Below are positions 37,188 through 48,689 of a DNA stretch of 64,000 bases, in pieces. Origin of the DNA: Sinotaia quadrata (taxonomy: Eukaryota > Mollusca > Gastropoda > Architaenioglossa > Viviparidae); assembly GCA_028829895.1 (NCBI GenBank), contig CM054181.1, positions 70,105,259 through 70,169,258 on the forward strand. Reading direction: 5' to 3'. Numbering within the stretch: the stretch's first letter is position 1; each line of letters starts with the position of its first letter. The notes beneath the pieces are model-generated. The model had not been told where the DNA came from. It saw only the letters and a list, made by a program, of their open reading frames with translations, and made no database searches. Made by a program: the position numbers and the translations under genes.

Positions 37188-40100
37188 TGCTCAACACTTA
37201 CTTCACGTCTATACCGCACAGCGATGAGTAAAAGTACCAACAGCATTACTGCTACGACAACGAGCACAACAATGACGGGCTTCAGGTCAAGTGGGGTCAT
37301 AGGACAGGGCAACTCGTGTGCACTCAGTGACCTCAATGTACGTCCAGCTAGCTGCGGTGGAGTGGCACACGTCATATCCGGTATATAAGATTTATAGTAC
37401 GCCATGATTGGACGGGTCCATAGCGAGTCGTTTCGCAACTGTAGAAGAAAATCCCCAATGTCACAGTTACAGTTTAGAGAATTATTGCGAATGTCGACGT
37501 AGAAATTACGTATATTGACCCAGTTCTCCACATCATCCATGGTGATCTGTGTTATCTTGTTGTGACGCAGAATAAAAGTCGTGTTAACTTCAGGCTGGTA
37601 ATCGTAGGGAATTGTTAGTTTCTTAATCGAGTTGTGGGATAGGTCCAACACGTTCAAGCGTTTGAAAAACCGCCGCCATTCTAGAAGCGTAACAGGCACT
37701 TCAGTCATGTTCACACGCGAATAGTTCATGACCCGAAGCACGGGGAAACTACTCTTTTGCATCATCTCCCATTCGTGTTTGCCAGTAAAAGGGTTTCTGC
37801 TCTCGTCTAAGACCTGAAGATTAGGATAATTGCAGGATGGTATTTTCTCTAGTATTTTGAGAATTTCTGAACTTGGGTCGACTGTCGAGTCCTGGGTACT
37901 GTTAGGCGCCAAAGTTCCAAGGAACTGACTGTTGTCAGAAGAATTCCCTGTCGATTCTTCTTCAATGAATTCATCTTGAACGTTGCTGTAGATATACTCC
38001 ACCAGTGTGCTGTCCTGCCCACAGTCGAAGTCGTTGGTCATTGCCGACAACATCAACATAGTCCCCACGTCGTCCATCTTGTTCAACCACGTGCAGTTTC
38101 GCATTTCCAAAATGCGGAGGGTGTCGCTTAGATTCTGTGCCGATGTGTTAAAGTCAGAGTATTTGTCAAGCAGTTGACAAGAAGTTATTTTCAGTTTGAC
38201 GAGTCCTGGCGCCCGCATTGGAAACGGCAGGCTGATGTTGGCTCCTGGCCCACACTTAAGTTCTACTGCAACCTGGAGGTAAAAAAGACAGTCAACATCA
38301 TCAAGGATATAATAAATCAGAAAGTTCTCCTGCTAACTGATGATGAAAACAAACAGCACAGCCGTGATGAAATCAGAAATACATAACTTCGACGTATGCT
38401 GCAAATTTAAAGCGTTCAATGTTGTCACTGTTGTTTTAGTTCTTTTAAAATTATTACTCCTGTTCATGTGGACACATACACAAAGACCGCACCCATATTT
38501 ATATAAATATATTAACGTATCAGTAATGTCAAAAATAAAGTAAGATCGTATTACGTATGTGCATGGCTTATTATTTTTTTCATATTTAAAATGCATGAAT
38601 ATGTTTCACAGTCCAGTGATGCAAACTAAACTAATTCAGTACTTTATTTTGTCATAAAGTGTGCCGATCAAAGTGTACTGTTTAAGTGCCTTTCTATATC
38701 ACTTGTGCCGATCCAAATGTATTGTGGCTTTCTGTATCAAGTGTGCCAAACAAAATGACTGTGTAAGTGTCTTTCTGTATCAAGTGTGTCAAACAAAATG
38801 ACAGTTTAAGTGTCTTTCTCTATCAAGTGTGAAAACAAAATGACTGTGTAAGTGTCTTTCTGTATCAAGTGTGCCAAAGAAAATGACTGTGTAAGTGTCT
38901 TTCTGTATCAAGTGTGCCAAACAAAATGACTGTTTAAGTGTCTTTCTCTATCAAGTGTGCCAAACAAAATGACTGTGTAAGTGTCTTTCTCTATCAAGTG
39001 TGCCAAACAAAATGACTGTGTAAGTGTTTTTCTGTATCAAGTGTGCCAAACAAAATGACTCTTTGTCTTTCTGTATCAAGTGTGCCAAACAAAATGACTG
39101 TTTGTCTTTCTGTATCAAATGTGCCAAACAAAATGTCTTTTTTATCATGTAGCACATAATATACTAGTAACGTGTAAAATTCCCCCAGTCACTGTCATTG
39201 TATGTTTCATTATCCACTTCGTCTGCAAATGAAACAAAACGTAGGGAATAGAGCCTTTCATCGTTAATGAGCGATTTCCAATGGCATACCAGTGATTCAA
39301 CTGTCACGTGGTAAAATTAGTGGGACAGAGGACGTACGGAGGGAAAACAGGTTTTTACTGATAATGAGAGAATTACTATAATATACCTATAATCCAAGAG
39401 TCACAAGACAAAAATAGTGGGAAGGGGCAGTACAGTTTACTGATAATGAGAGAATTACTATGATAAATCTATAATCCAAGAGTCACAAGACAAAAATAGT
39501 GAGATAGGGCAGTACAGTTTTCACTGATAATAATGAGGAAAGTTATTAACCTATAATCCAAGAGTCAATAAGACTAGGGGGATGGGGGGCGGGGGGGGGG
39601 GTGAGAGTACAGACTTTCGTTGATAATGAGGGAATTACACTGAGATATAGTCACATGATTAAGGCGCTAACTTATTACAAGAACGGCAACGCTTGCAAAC
39701 CGACCAACACTTATTGGTTGTTCCCAAGCGTGACGCGGGCATTGAAGTACAAAATGAAAATGTTTTCTATCGCTAATGGTGTTTAGAAGTATACATTTAT
39801 TAGAGCCTTTTGAATACGAAATATTTCAGCAATTAATATAGGTGGGAGTGACGACAAAAATAGCAGGCTTTGTTCTATAATATTACAAAATTTACAACAA
39901 GAAACATTTCAGCAATTAATATAGGAAAAGGGGAAGACTAGAATAGCAGATATGATAAATAATATAATTATTTCAATTATACATGTATACATTATAAAAT
40001 AAACTTTCGGTTTGGATATAAACATATATTTCGAGAATTAACATATATTTCTAGTATAAAGATGCATTTCGACTATAAACATGCATTTCGAGTATAAACA

Positions 40101-40528
40101 CAGACTGAAAATTGTACTAAAAAATTACATAACCATAATTATTTCAAAATTAGAAAATTAACAAAGTAAAAAGAAATGTATTTATAATTTTTAATAGAAG
40201 TTCTAAAGCCTTCGTAATTTAATTTGAAGAAATGTCAAGATACCTCAATCCCTGTTTTTATGGCAACAGGGCCAAGAGTCGTCCTAAGATCAGCCAACCG
40301 CCATTGCACAGTATCGTTTGCTGTCACGTGACATGTAATGACGACTTGAACGCCATCTAGTGGCAAGGCGCGTTGTGTCCTGCACATGGAGCTCCAACCT
40401 GGCGGTACTATTGTGGAAAGGTCAACGTCCATGGGGACTATGTTGTTGCTGGTCGTGAATGGCAAAAGTGTGTCAGACAAAGTGACAACAGTAATCCAAC
40501 AAACCAGAATTCTGATGGTGGACCACAT
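30095..40528 (-). CDS. Toll-like receptor, copy 2 (five coding exons)
   Basis: This paralog of the first receptor has the same exon plan: 40528-40244, 38272-37202, 36665-36358, 32682-32503 and 30368-30095, predicting about 705 residues. Junction phases 0, 0, 2, 2 match copy 1. Features are a signal peptide (MWSTIRILVCWITVVT), leucine-rich repeats, an LRRCT cap (NCNCDIGDF), a transmembrane helix at about 427-447 (PVIVVLVVVAVMLLVLLLIAV), a TIR domain at about 481-620 and a 90-residue tail rich in Asp, Glu, Ser and Thr ending FMLN. All splice sites are strong (GTATCT, GTAAGT, GTGAGT, GTAAGT). No disabling mutation is visible, so this looks like a functional gene. It probably signals through TIR adaptors to NF-kB-type output, which is family knowledge and not visible here. 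Confidence 0.9.
30590..30900. repeat. Degenerate minisatellite in TLR copy 2 intron 4
   Basis: Units of about 25-30 bases repeat ACACAAATACTCGAGTCTGTA. It is related to 595-985 in copy 1 by sequence and position. Confidence 0.8.
30905..31780. other. Intronic sequence, no gene seen
   Basis: Part of TLR copy 2 intron 4. A (GAT)n tract lies at about 31466-31509. Nothing else is recognised. Confidence 0.5.
31775..31930. repeat. 55-bp tandem repeat, 3 units
   Basis: Units contain CTCAACAAAAACTGTTTCCA and TTTTGAAGATAACAATCGGA. In TLR copy 2 intron 4. Confidence 0.85.
32403..32449. repeat. (CA)n microsatellite
   Basis: A CA tract of about 23 units lies close to the donor of TLR copy 2 exon 4. A short CA tract is at the matching place in copy 1 (about 5476). 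Confidence 0.95.
32503..32682 (-). CDS. TLR copy 2, exon 4 (C-terminal TIR)
   Basis: The exon has 180 bases, from acceptor ATTCAG|G to donor ACAG|GTAAGT. It encodes SSWAMEELQQAFRQSM, HLLLVVLETVPQSDM and VSDTLFWDR. It is the same length as the copy 1 exon with no indels. Confidence 0.9.
32874..32966. repeat. (GT)n microsatellite
   Basis: About 45 GT units, flanked by an imperfect direct repeat of TTGCTAAATAAGGTGTTTTT-like sequence (about 32826 and 32987). In TLR copy 2 intron 3. Confidence 0.95.
33019..34225 (+). mobile_element. Family A LTR-like element, copy A4 (3'-truncated)
   Basis: It begins TGTGGCGGAGTTAATTTGCC and aligns with A1 through about 34220, then stops before the family's 3' end. 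It is inserted in TLR copy 2 intron 3, where copy 1 has none, so it arrived after the gene duplication or was lost from copy 1. Confidence 0.75.
34255..34320. repeat. Short tandem duplication
   Basis: AAGACCTTGTGTGTGTTGTC and AAGACCTGGTGTGTGTTGTC are spaced about 33 bases apart just after the truncated end of A4. Confidence 0.6.
34923..35067. mobile_element. hAT-type MITE, 145 bp
   Basis: Ends are CAATCTTCCCTCTAAG on the left and TTAGAGGGAACGCTG on the right, an imperfect inverted repeat around TTCCCTCTAA. Both flanks carry ATTGAGAA (34915-34922 and 35068-35075), a perfect 8-bp target duplication. GCGCGCA-like motifs recur inside. It is inserted in TLR copy 2 intron 3. Confidence 0.9.
35460..36020. 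repeat. Degenerate 25-30-bp repeat
   Basis: Diverged units resemble TGACTAGATTCAGTGCATTA followed by CTTAA. In TLR copy 2 intron 3. Confidence 0.75.
36358..36665 (-). CDS. TLR copy 2, exon 3 (juxtamembrane and TIR)
   Basis: The exon has 308 bases, from acceptor AACCAG|GTG to donor CA|GTGAGT. It encodes YDAFVSYAHQDCEWV, LCIHQRDFVVGKPI and TIIVLTPSFVQ. The BB-loop proline position is Val here and Ile in copy 1. Confidence 0.92.
37084..37187. repeat. (AC)n tracts next to TLR copy 2 exon 2
   Basis: Interrupted CA tracts begin about 15 bases beyond the exon 2 donor. Confidence 0.9.
37202..38272 (-). CDS. TLR copy 2, exon 2 (LRRs, LRRCT, transmembrane helix)
   Basis: The exon has 357 codons, from acceptor CTCCAG|GTT to donor GAA|GTAAGT. 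The domain order is the same as in copy 1, including LNVLDLSHNSIKKL, TTFILRHNKITQI and the CxC cap. Past the donor, open reading runs into a (CA)n tract, which is intronic. Confidence 0.92.
38650..39130. repeat. 43-bp tandem repeat, about 11 units
   Basis: Units contain GTGTCTTTCTGTATCAAGTG and TGCCAAACAAAATGACTGTG. Shorter units appear at the right end. In TLR copy 2 intron 1. Confidence 0.93.
39340..39575. repeat. About 82-bp tandem repeat, 3 units
   Basis: Units contain ACTGATAATGAGAGAATTAC, TATAATCCAAGAGTCACAAG and ACAAAAATAGTG. The array is followed by a G-rich tract at about 39575-39601 that could form a G-quadruplex. Confidence 0.85.
40244..40528 (-). CDS. TLR copy 2, coding exon 1
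   Basis: The exon has 95 codons. The signal peptide is followed by TLSDTLLPFTTS, also present in copy 1, and SSMCRTQRALP. It carries a small insertion (about DGVQ) relative to copy 1 and lacks copy 1's extra Asn/Ser run. The donor is GAG|GTATCT, phase 0. Confidence 0.88.
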
Positions 40529-41084
40529 TACTGGAACTGTTTTACTTTATAATTTTGGTTCCTTTAAAGAATGGACCTGTAAAATTTACCTGCAAAACGT
40601 CAGTCAACAAGTAGATAGTTTTTTAAAATGTAAACTATTAAGTAAAACAATTTAATAAGTATGTAAATAAAACCTAGTTTATTTTAACCTCTAAATCCGA
40701 AATTTATTTTTTAATTACTTAATTCTAAATAATGGGTTATTGTTGATTTTTGTCATCTCGAATGTCCCTTTTTCGAGTGTGGATTTGATTGTTTCTGAAG
40801 GAAGGAAGTTTGGAAGAAGGGAACTTGCTATGCCCTTTATCAGGACATAGTGAATGCCAGACTTTAGACACGTTCATTACTTTTGTTATCTAGACGCGAC
40901 GCATTCTGGAAGAATCCAACTTCGTCTGATAGCGTAATAGGATATGGGAGAAGAAATATACAATCTTACTGGTGATTTACTCAGCAAAGGGTTATCTTTA
41001 ACCCGAACAGAAAAATCTGTTGGAATATGTAGGGTTTGTTGAAGAATTTTTAATACTAATCTTTAACTCCATGCAGCGATCCGA

Positions 41085-41790
41085 CTACAGCTTCATACTG
41101 CCATTCATTCAAACACCAGTCATGTAATTTTTTCAATCTCATGCAGTCATTCACTCAAACACCAGTCATGTATTCTTGCAATCTCATGCTGTCATTCACT
41201 CAAACACCAGTCATGCAATCTTGCAATCTCATACTGTCATTCATTCAAACACCAATCATGCAATCTTGCAATCTCATGATGTCATTCACTCAAACATTAG
41301 TCACGCTGTCATTCACTCAAACATCAGTCATGTAATCTTGCAATCTCATGCTGTCATTCACTCAAACACAATCATGTAATCTTGCAATCTCATGCTGTCA
41401 TTCAATCAAACATCAGTAAGGTATTCTTGCAATCTCATGCTGTCATTCACTCAAAAGCACCAGTCATATAATCTTGCAATCTCTTGCTGTCATTCACTCA
41501 AACACCAGTCATATAATCTTGCAATCTCTTACTGTCATGCAAAACTCAAAGTTTAATCCATGCAATCTTAAAATGTCATATTTTCTGTCACTCGAACACT
41601 ATACCATGCAATTTCACAATCTCATACTGTCATTCACTCAAACATTAGTTCATTTTAATAGTGCATGTTTCATACTGCCATTAACTCAGACGCCTATCTG
41701 TGCAATCCTACAATATCATACTTCCATTCACTCAGTCCATGCAACCTTACAATCTCATACTTTTATTCACTCAATCCATGAAGTCTTACA
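41085..41790. repeat. About 45-bp degenerate tandem repeat
   Basis: Units resemble CTGTCATTCACTCAAACACC, then AGTCATGTAATCTTGCAATC, then TCATG. Upstream of the TLR copy 2 ATG, within the putative leader intron. Confidence 0.9.
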
Positions 41791-41964
41791 ATCTCATAAG
41801 TTCTTGCAATCAAGGGAAGACAATCTTTCGTCAGAATAATGAAGAAAAAATGTTATAAAAAAAACTGTGTACACATAGTGAACAGGTAATGAAGACAAAC
41901 CTTTTCTCAAAATAATGTATACATATTGTATAACAAAGAGTCTTTCGTCAAAATAATGACAAAC

Positions 41965-43515
41965 TGCGGCGGAGTAAATTTGCCTATCCCTGTTTCTAAA
42001 CTTAATTGTATATAAATTATCTAATTGACCCGACCTTGGGCACTCCTTATGATGGTATTTTTGTAAGAGTCATATTTGGAGTGAATGCTCGAGTTGATAA
42101 TATGATAGAAATTACTGATGCGTGCAAACCAGTTCCAACTGGATAAGTAGTTTTATTATCCAATGGTTAAGATTTATAAGAACGAGACCAGCCAATAGGC
42201 TGAGATGAAAAGTTTACCTGCTGTAGAGAAATCTATTGTCTAATCACTTTGAATTTGGTGTGACAAGAAGTCCGGTCATGAAAGGCAGCCAGTTAATTAA
42301 TGGTGAGTTAACTGACTGATTGAGAGAGAATGGACTTAGAAATATTTTTGCTATTGATATGATATATTTACTGTTTTATGTAGAGATGTATTATATGAGT
42401 AGACTCTTATTTCTACAAATTGTGAACTATGATGCTTATGTGTAGTATGCTAAACTCTTGACATTACTTCTAGTGAACCCACTCATACACTATTATGCTG
42501 TATTCATTAAGCTGTATGCATGTATTGGGCTAATAAATACTGTTGCAGGAAACTGTTAAGTTGAGACTTGAATATCAGATAGAATGGAGTTAAATAGGAA
42601 TACACTGGAAACTTAGCATTTGTTCCCTGATTCTATTTTTACAAAGAAAAAGCAGCCTTTCCTTGTATTATCTGAATTTCCTGGTTTACTGATTATAAAC
42701 CGCTATGACTGTGGTAGACGCAATAAGTATCTGCTGCAGTGTGTAAAGTGTAAGGAATACACTACACTCCATTCATATATGGTGACAATGTATGCTGACT
42801 ACATCGAGCAATTTCTGGTACAAGGAAGTTACTGGAAATTGCTACAATTTTTGCTCTGCTTGAGGGAGCTAATACAGTGAAGGAGCGTCCATGTTAGCCT
42901 TGAGAGAACAGCAGTGAATCAGTGTTCTACAACATGAGGAGGGAATCACAGAGAATTGACAGTAGTAATCTGAACAATAAACTTGTAGCTTTGTTACAAA
43001 AAAAGCTGCAAAAGACTATTAGGACAGCGCCTAAACTAGGTTATATTTGTATTGAGACTAAATTTTTGTTTAATTGTGTTTTAGGATATAAGACAGTATA
43101 GATATTAAAATTATTTGAACGTGGTTTTGTGGAAATATTGGTGTCAAGTAATATTTTTTCATTGTATTAAATTATGATTTAATAAATTTATTGTTAAATT
43201 TATTGACCTTCTTATACATATTGATAACCTTCAAAAAGCGAGTGGATTGTGGCTCGCTAAATATAGATTTAAAGACGGATTTTGTCTTCTCCTTTTGTAA
43301 GAAGTTTTCTGCCTACGGAAATATTGTGTGACGGTAAATGTGTTCCTTTAATGTTTTGAAAGAGAGAAAACATTTACAGCGCCTGCATATCCACTAGTTG
43401 ATGTCTGCTGGAGTATTATTGATAACATAAATTAAGATTCTCATCACTTGTAATTAGTTATGGGTGATTAATTGATAATAATCGTAGCCATTAACAAGGT
43501 GGCGTTTGCGTCATA
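41965..43515 (+). mobile_element. Family A LTR-like element, copy A5 (full length)
   Basis: It starts TGCGGCGGAGTAAATTTGCC and ends GGCGTTTGCGTCATA. CAAAC flanks both sides (41960-41964 and 43516-43520), a 5-bp target duplication typical of LTR elements. The 86-codon frame at 42620-42880 has a diverged, broken equivalent in A3, so it is repeat-derived and has no known domain. No pol domain is seen. Confidence 0.75.
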
Positions 43516-43519
43516 CAAA

Positions 43520-43690
43520 CTTTCATCAAAATAACGAAGACAGACTTTATGCACAATAATGAAGACAGACTTTATGCACAATAACGAAGACAGACTTTAT
43601 GCACAATAATGAAGACAGACTTTATGCACAATAATGAAGACAGACTTTATGCACAATAATGAAGACAGACTTTATGCAAAATAACGAAGC
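43520..43690. repeat. 27-bp tandem repeat, about 6 units
   Basis: Units read GAAGACAGACTTTATGCACA plus ATAATAA-like endings. Confidence 0.93.
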
Positions 43691-43944
43691 CATATGCATA
43701 TTATCTAATGACGACATATTCCTCAAAGTAATGTTTCAATGAAGACAACTTTCCTCAAGAAAACAACTTTGCCATTTCACTCAAACTCCACACAACTCGT
43801 ACTACTCCGTGGCTGATTGATGTGTAACATACCAGTCAGTTTAATGTACGTGACGTCACAAGGAGTGGTTGCAAAGAGATGTTCTCTGTCTTTCGCTCCC
43901 TTTACTAAAGGCGCCTGTCACATAACGGTAATATTAATAAATCA

Positions 43945-44049
43945 TTCCCTCCCCCCCCCCTCTCTCTCTCTCTCTCTCGTTTACTAAAGGACTAACCGTA
44001 AAAAATAATATTAGCCTACTTATTATAACCTCCATTTCTCTGAATAAAT

Positions 44050-44114
<65 letters not shown>
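43945..44114. repeat. Pyrimidine tracts (C)n(CT)n
   Basis: A C run with a short CT tract at about 43949-43978 and a pure (CT)n tract of about 32 units at 44050-44114. Confidence 0.95.
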
Positions 44115-44118
<4 letters not shown>

Positions 44119-44219
44119 ACGCAAGAAATTTGTTCTTTCTTTTACTCTTTCTCCCTCACCCCTCTTCTCTCTACGTGTTTCAATATTCTCTCTATAATAT
44201 ACATTAGACCAGTAAACAC

Positions 44220-44650
44220 TTTATGAAATCAAGTCTGTGACAAACACACACAGCAATAGTTGTGTTGACAGCAAATCTGTGACAAGCACAAACACACAAA
44301 GCAATAGTTGTTGATAGCAAATCTGTGACAAGCACAAACACACAGAGCAATAGTTGTTGACAGCAAATCTGTGACAAGCACAAACACACAGAGCAATAGT
44401 TGTTGACAGCAAATCTGTGACAAGCACAAACACACAGAGCAATAGTTGTTGATAGCAAATCTGTGACAAGCACAAACACACAGAGCAATAGTTGTTGACA
44501 ACAAATCTCGGACAAGCACGCAGAGCAATCTGGGACAAGCACATTAAGCAATAGCTGTTGACAACAAATCTCGGATAAGCATAAACACACAGAGCAATAG
44601 TTGTTGACAGCAAATCTGTGACAAGCACCCATACAGAGCAATATTTGTTG
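44220..44650. repeat. 46-bp tandem repeat, about 9 units
   Basis: Units read CAGCAAATCTGTGACAAGCA, CAAACACACAGAGCAATAGT, TGTTGA. As 46 is not a multiple of three, the same peptide motifs (VTDLLSTTIALCV-like) rotate through all three minus frames, which explains three overlapping long frames. No gene is claimed. Confidence 0.95.
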
Positions 44651-44939
44651 ATATGTGTATTCTTTTCTTTTATTTGACCCAGAAAGATGTTTTCATTCGT
44701 TGTATTTTTTTAACAATATGTTTTGATCCAAATATGAGTTGCTAATTTAGTGTGTTTATTTTGTGTACTTGTCAGCGTGTTTGTTTCCAAAATGCATCGC
44801 TTTAAAATATATATTTACGTTTTCTTATTGTTGACTGGCTAAACTTGGCAAGTAAAATAAAGTATCCATAAAATATATAATGTTTGATGAGCAAAATAAG
44901 AGCGTTTTTTTATTTTAAATAATATTAAACTAGATCCAA

Positions 44940-45720
44940 CTAGCATTAGAGATATACAGATTAACACACCGGCTCACTGCAAAGCGATACTTAGATTGAC
45001 ACATTAACTCACTGCATCAGGGCATACTGTGGTCGCATCAATTCACTGTAAAGTGACAGACTGAAACACTCACTCGGTACAAAGACTGGCTTACTAGCTC
45101 ACTACAAAGTGATACTTAGACTGACACACTAATTCATTGCATCAACAGCATATAGACCGATTTGCTCACTGTCATGGTACACAGACTGACTTAATAATTC
45201 ACAGCAAAGCGACACTTACACTGACACAATAACTTACTGCATAGCGGCACACAGAATGACATATTAACTCACTACAAAGCGATATATAGACTAGGCATTA
45301 ACTCACTGCATAGAGACATACAGAGCGACCCATACACATTGCCATACTAACTCACTGCGTAGAGATTAAGATTGACACAGAGTGCAGAGCAACACGCAAA
45401 CTGACACACCAATTCACTTCAAAGCGACAATCATATTGACAACTAACTCACTGCATTGTGACACAAAGTAGTACACAAACTCACTGCATACTGGTACACA
45501 GACTGAAACAATAACTCACTGCATACTGGTACACAGACTGAAAGAATAACTCACTGTATACTTGTACACAGACTGAAACTATAACTCACTTTATACTGGT
45601 ACACAGACTGAAACAATAACTCACTTTATACTGGTACACAGACCGAAATACTAACTAACTGTATACCGATACACAGACTGAAACACTAACTCACTGTACA
45701 GCGAAACAGTCTAAATACTC
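44940..45720. repeat. Degenerate repeat upstream of TLR copy 2
   Basis: Loose units of ACACAGACTGAAACAATAAC and TCACTGCATACTGGT-like sequence. Related to 12815-13260 upstream of copy 1. Confidence 0.75.
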
Positions 45721-45799
45721 AAGTGACGTGTGCTACAGTACGAACTCAAGGTCTGTCATAAAAAAAATTAAGCGAGGCTTACTTAAACAAATAGCTTCA

Positions 45800-46200
45800 C
45801 TCACCGGATGTTATTCGTCAAGCTCCGTAATAATTGCTTTACAGACAATCACGAATTGCGCTCAGTAATCCACTTTCACAGTATCCAAAAATAAGCTTCT
45901 AACTGGATGCGGTGTTGTCAAGTTCTGCCGTCTTAACGCAAATAAAATGCCTCAGAAAAACTAACGCACAATAAATGTTTGCGCTTTTTTCTTGGGTGGT
46001 TCTAACTAAAGCGAAACAGATTGCGAACAGTATTGTACGCACTGCACTTTGCGTCACAAGGATACGCTGCACTAACTGCGCGACAGAATAGGTGCGGTAA
46101 CGGCTGGCCTTTACTACTGCTGTTTTAACCAATCAGAGACAGGGGCGCAGAACGCCTAGGATACACTTTATGTTTACGCTCCATTTCCCGCACAGCGCAG
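45800..46200 (-). promoter_or_regulatory. Candidate promoter and 5' noncoding exon of TLR copy 2
   Basis: An inverted CCAAT box (GATTGGTT in minus sense) lies near 46128. It is followed by a block shared with the copy 1 upstream region, and then by a strong donor-like CG|GTGAGTG at about 45804. An acceptor-like TTTTACAG lies just before the copy 2 ATG, near 40580. Together these suggest a noncoding first exon and a leader intron of about 5 kb. No transcript evidence is available. Confidence 0.35.
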
Positions 46201-46204
46201 CACT

Positions 46205-47615
46205 TGAGTATACCGGACATGGAATAGTTCTAAGAATTAAGCATGCGAGTCACTGAGGTTAGGATATTTACGGTTCAAATGACTGATACTTTGCGAAGAT
46301 CAATTTTACATCTTATACTGACGATATCTCTACTTGCAAGATTCAAGTGTCCATTTTTGTTATTCCAACACTTCCCAAGGATGACCAACTGAGAAAATTA
46401 TGGATTATAAAAATTCGCAGAGAGAAAAATGCTCTCTTATTTGACCTTTTAATTGTATGTCAGGAAACCAGTACTTGCTGCTCATCGCCCATTTGGCAGA
46501 ACCTTTTTAAATATTACATGACTCTTTATAAACAGTAAAACATATTTTAAGAATGTTAACCTAATTCTCAAATATATTGTAATCTGACCCTAAACATATA
46601 TATTTTTATAAATGTTACTAATTAAAGAGTAATGACTGGTTGGAGCATAGTTTCACACTACCAGTAATAGTAATTTTCATTACATATCATGCACACACAT
46701 ATCACTATAGCAAGTCTTCTCACTAAAAAAACAAAATGACTGAAAGTACCTAAATACACGATTCCTACTCACATTTCTTCTTAACATTTATAATGCAGTC
46801 ACATCGCAGCATTGTCATGGCTTCTGGCAATAGCAAGAAAGGCATAGTTGTATTATATTCTAGTAGATTCATCTGGACTTGGGTAATTATAAAATCAGAA
46901 CAATTTTACATGTTTGACGCTGCATTCAGAACAATTGCTTTTTTTATTTTTTCGCATTTTAGTTTGAAACAAATACTTTAACAGAGCAATATATGAGTCT
47001 CAACTGTGGATAATTATTCTTATTAGTGTGTGTGTATATATGTATATTAAAATACTATAATTGGCTAACTTTTCTATATTTTATCCTCCTCACATGACAT
47101 ACTTTTCATACATTTGTCATTTAAAAAAACGCACAACAATTATTCTCATACACGAGCATTAAAAATAAATTAAAATTAACATTAATTTTTAAATGATGAT
47201 TAAATACTTTTATTAAAATATTTTTTACGCTATAGTTTATTTATATTAAGATAGCAAGCACTTTTCCAGTACCAATGGTCTTCACATGTTTTCAGTGCAT
47301 AAATACGCATTCAAGATTCAAGTCCATGTACTTCTGTCCTTGTATTAATACAGAGTAATTCATACAACCACAAAGCAAGTTTTATTTTATAAATAATGTT
47401 TGGAGACCTTATAATCATTACCAAAGATGCATTTATGAGAAATATAAATACTAGAAACAAAAAGTAAATAGGAATTTTTAAAATGTAATAATTAAACGTG
47501 TATAAATACTTCTGTGACTAACTGATAAGAAACGTATCTCAAGATCAGTTGTAAAATTATACGTGACGTGACGTAAACAGTTCCACGTTTTCTCGATACC
47601 TGTACAATAATTACA
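46205..47615. other. Intergenic, no gene seen
   Basis: AT-rich with chance frames only. It marks the right limit of the block shared with the copy 1 region. Confidence 0.5.
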
Positions 47616-47618
47616 CGC

Positions 47619-47768
47619 AATACTTCAAATGCAATATATGGTATGTACACACTTGATCATCATTTTCAATACTTCAAATGCAATATATGGTATGTACACA
47701 CTTGATCATCATTTTCAATACTTCAAATGCAATATAAGGTATGTACACATTTGATCATCATTTTCAAT
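47619..47768. repeat. 49-bp tandem repeat, 3 units
   Basis: Units read AATACTTCAAATGCAATATA, TGGTATGTACACACTTGATC, ATCATTTTC. Confidence 0.93.
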
Positions 47769-48285
47769 GCTTTTTACAAACATCAGACCCATTAAAACAA
47801 TTTTTTTGCATAAATTATTTTTAATGAATTAATCAATATATTGAAATGAATTGGATATAGCGATGAATTTTAACAAAAACTAGCTTCGGCCATTATGTCA
47901 AAATCAAGACAGGAAGTTAACCCACCTCCAAACCGACCGCGCACGTAATTACGCGAAAAAGTCCATATTTCCCAGATCGTGCTTACGACCAATTAAAAAC
48001 AGCTGGACGCCTACTAAATAATAGTATGCATTTCACTGCCTTACATTATATAGTATTCCAAAAATACTATAGCACATAGATGGCAAAGGAATCCGTTTCC
48101 ATTTGCATTTAATAAGCAGTAAACGAATAGAATATATATCTAAATAGTGTCCAAGTAATTTACTTTTGTTGCGTTAATTGTTATAAGCAAATTTTCTAGA
48201 TCTGAACTCGATCTAGCGCCATGACATCAAGTTGTGCTATAAGGTTAATTTTGAGTGGTTTTTTAAATTATTTTTTCTTTTAATT

Positions 48286-48303
48286 GTGTGTGTGTGTGTG
48301 TGT

Positions 48304-48394
<91 letters not shown>

Positions 48395-48416
48395 TGTGTG
48401 GTGTGTGTGTGTGTGG
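48286..48416. repeat. (GT)n microsatellite
   Basis: Long GT tract with three GTGGTGTG interruptions. Confidence 0.97.
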
Positions 48417-48689
48417 TCCAGTTGCACAATGTAAATGCCTCAAAATATCTTAGCGTCCTTGTTTGGTCTACTCTGGATATCTTAGAGTATTTTGTATCAG
48501 TTGAATTTTAAGTAAAATGCTTGGAGCTGAATTGGTCATTCCGTACGGAAGCTGCTTTAAAAATATATATATGTGTGAACTCATTGGCTCGGTCTCCTCA
48601 GTGAAATGTGATAAACTACTCTGCTAAGTAAGCTTATGTATACAGTGAGTGTACAGTTTTATGAGATAAATGATAACACTAGCCTGAAA

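Noticed and set aside
44204..44641. Three overlapping minus-strand frames of 99-145 codons
   Set aside because: All derive from a 46-bp tandem repeat whose period rotates the same peptide through all three frames; no start context, splice sites or domain.
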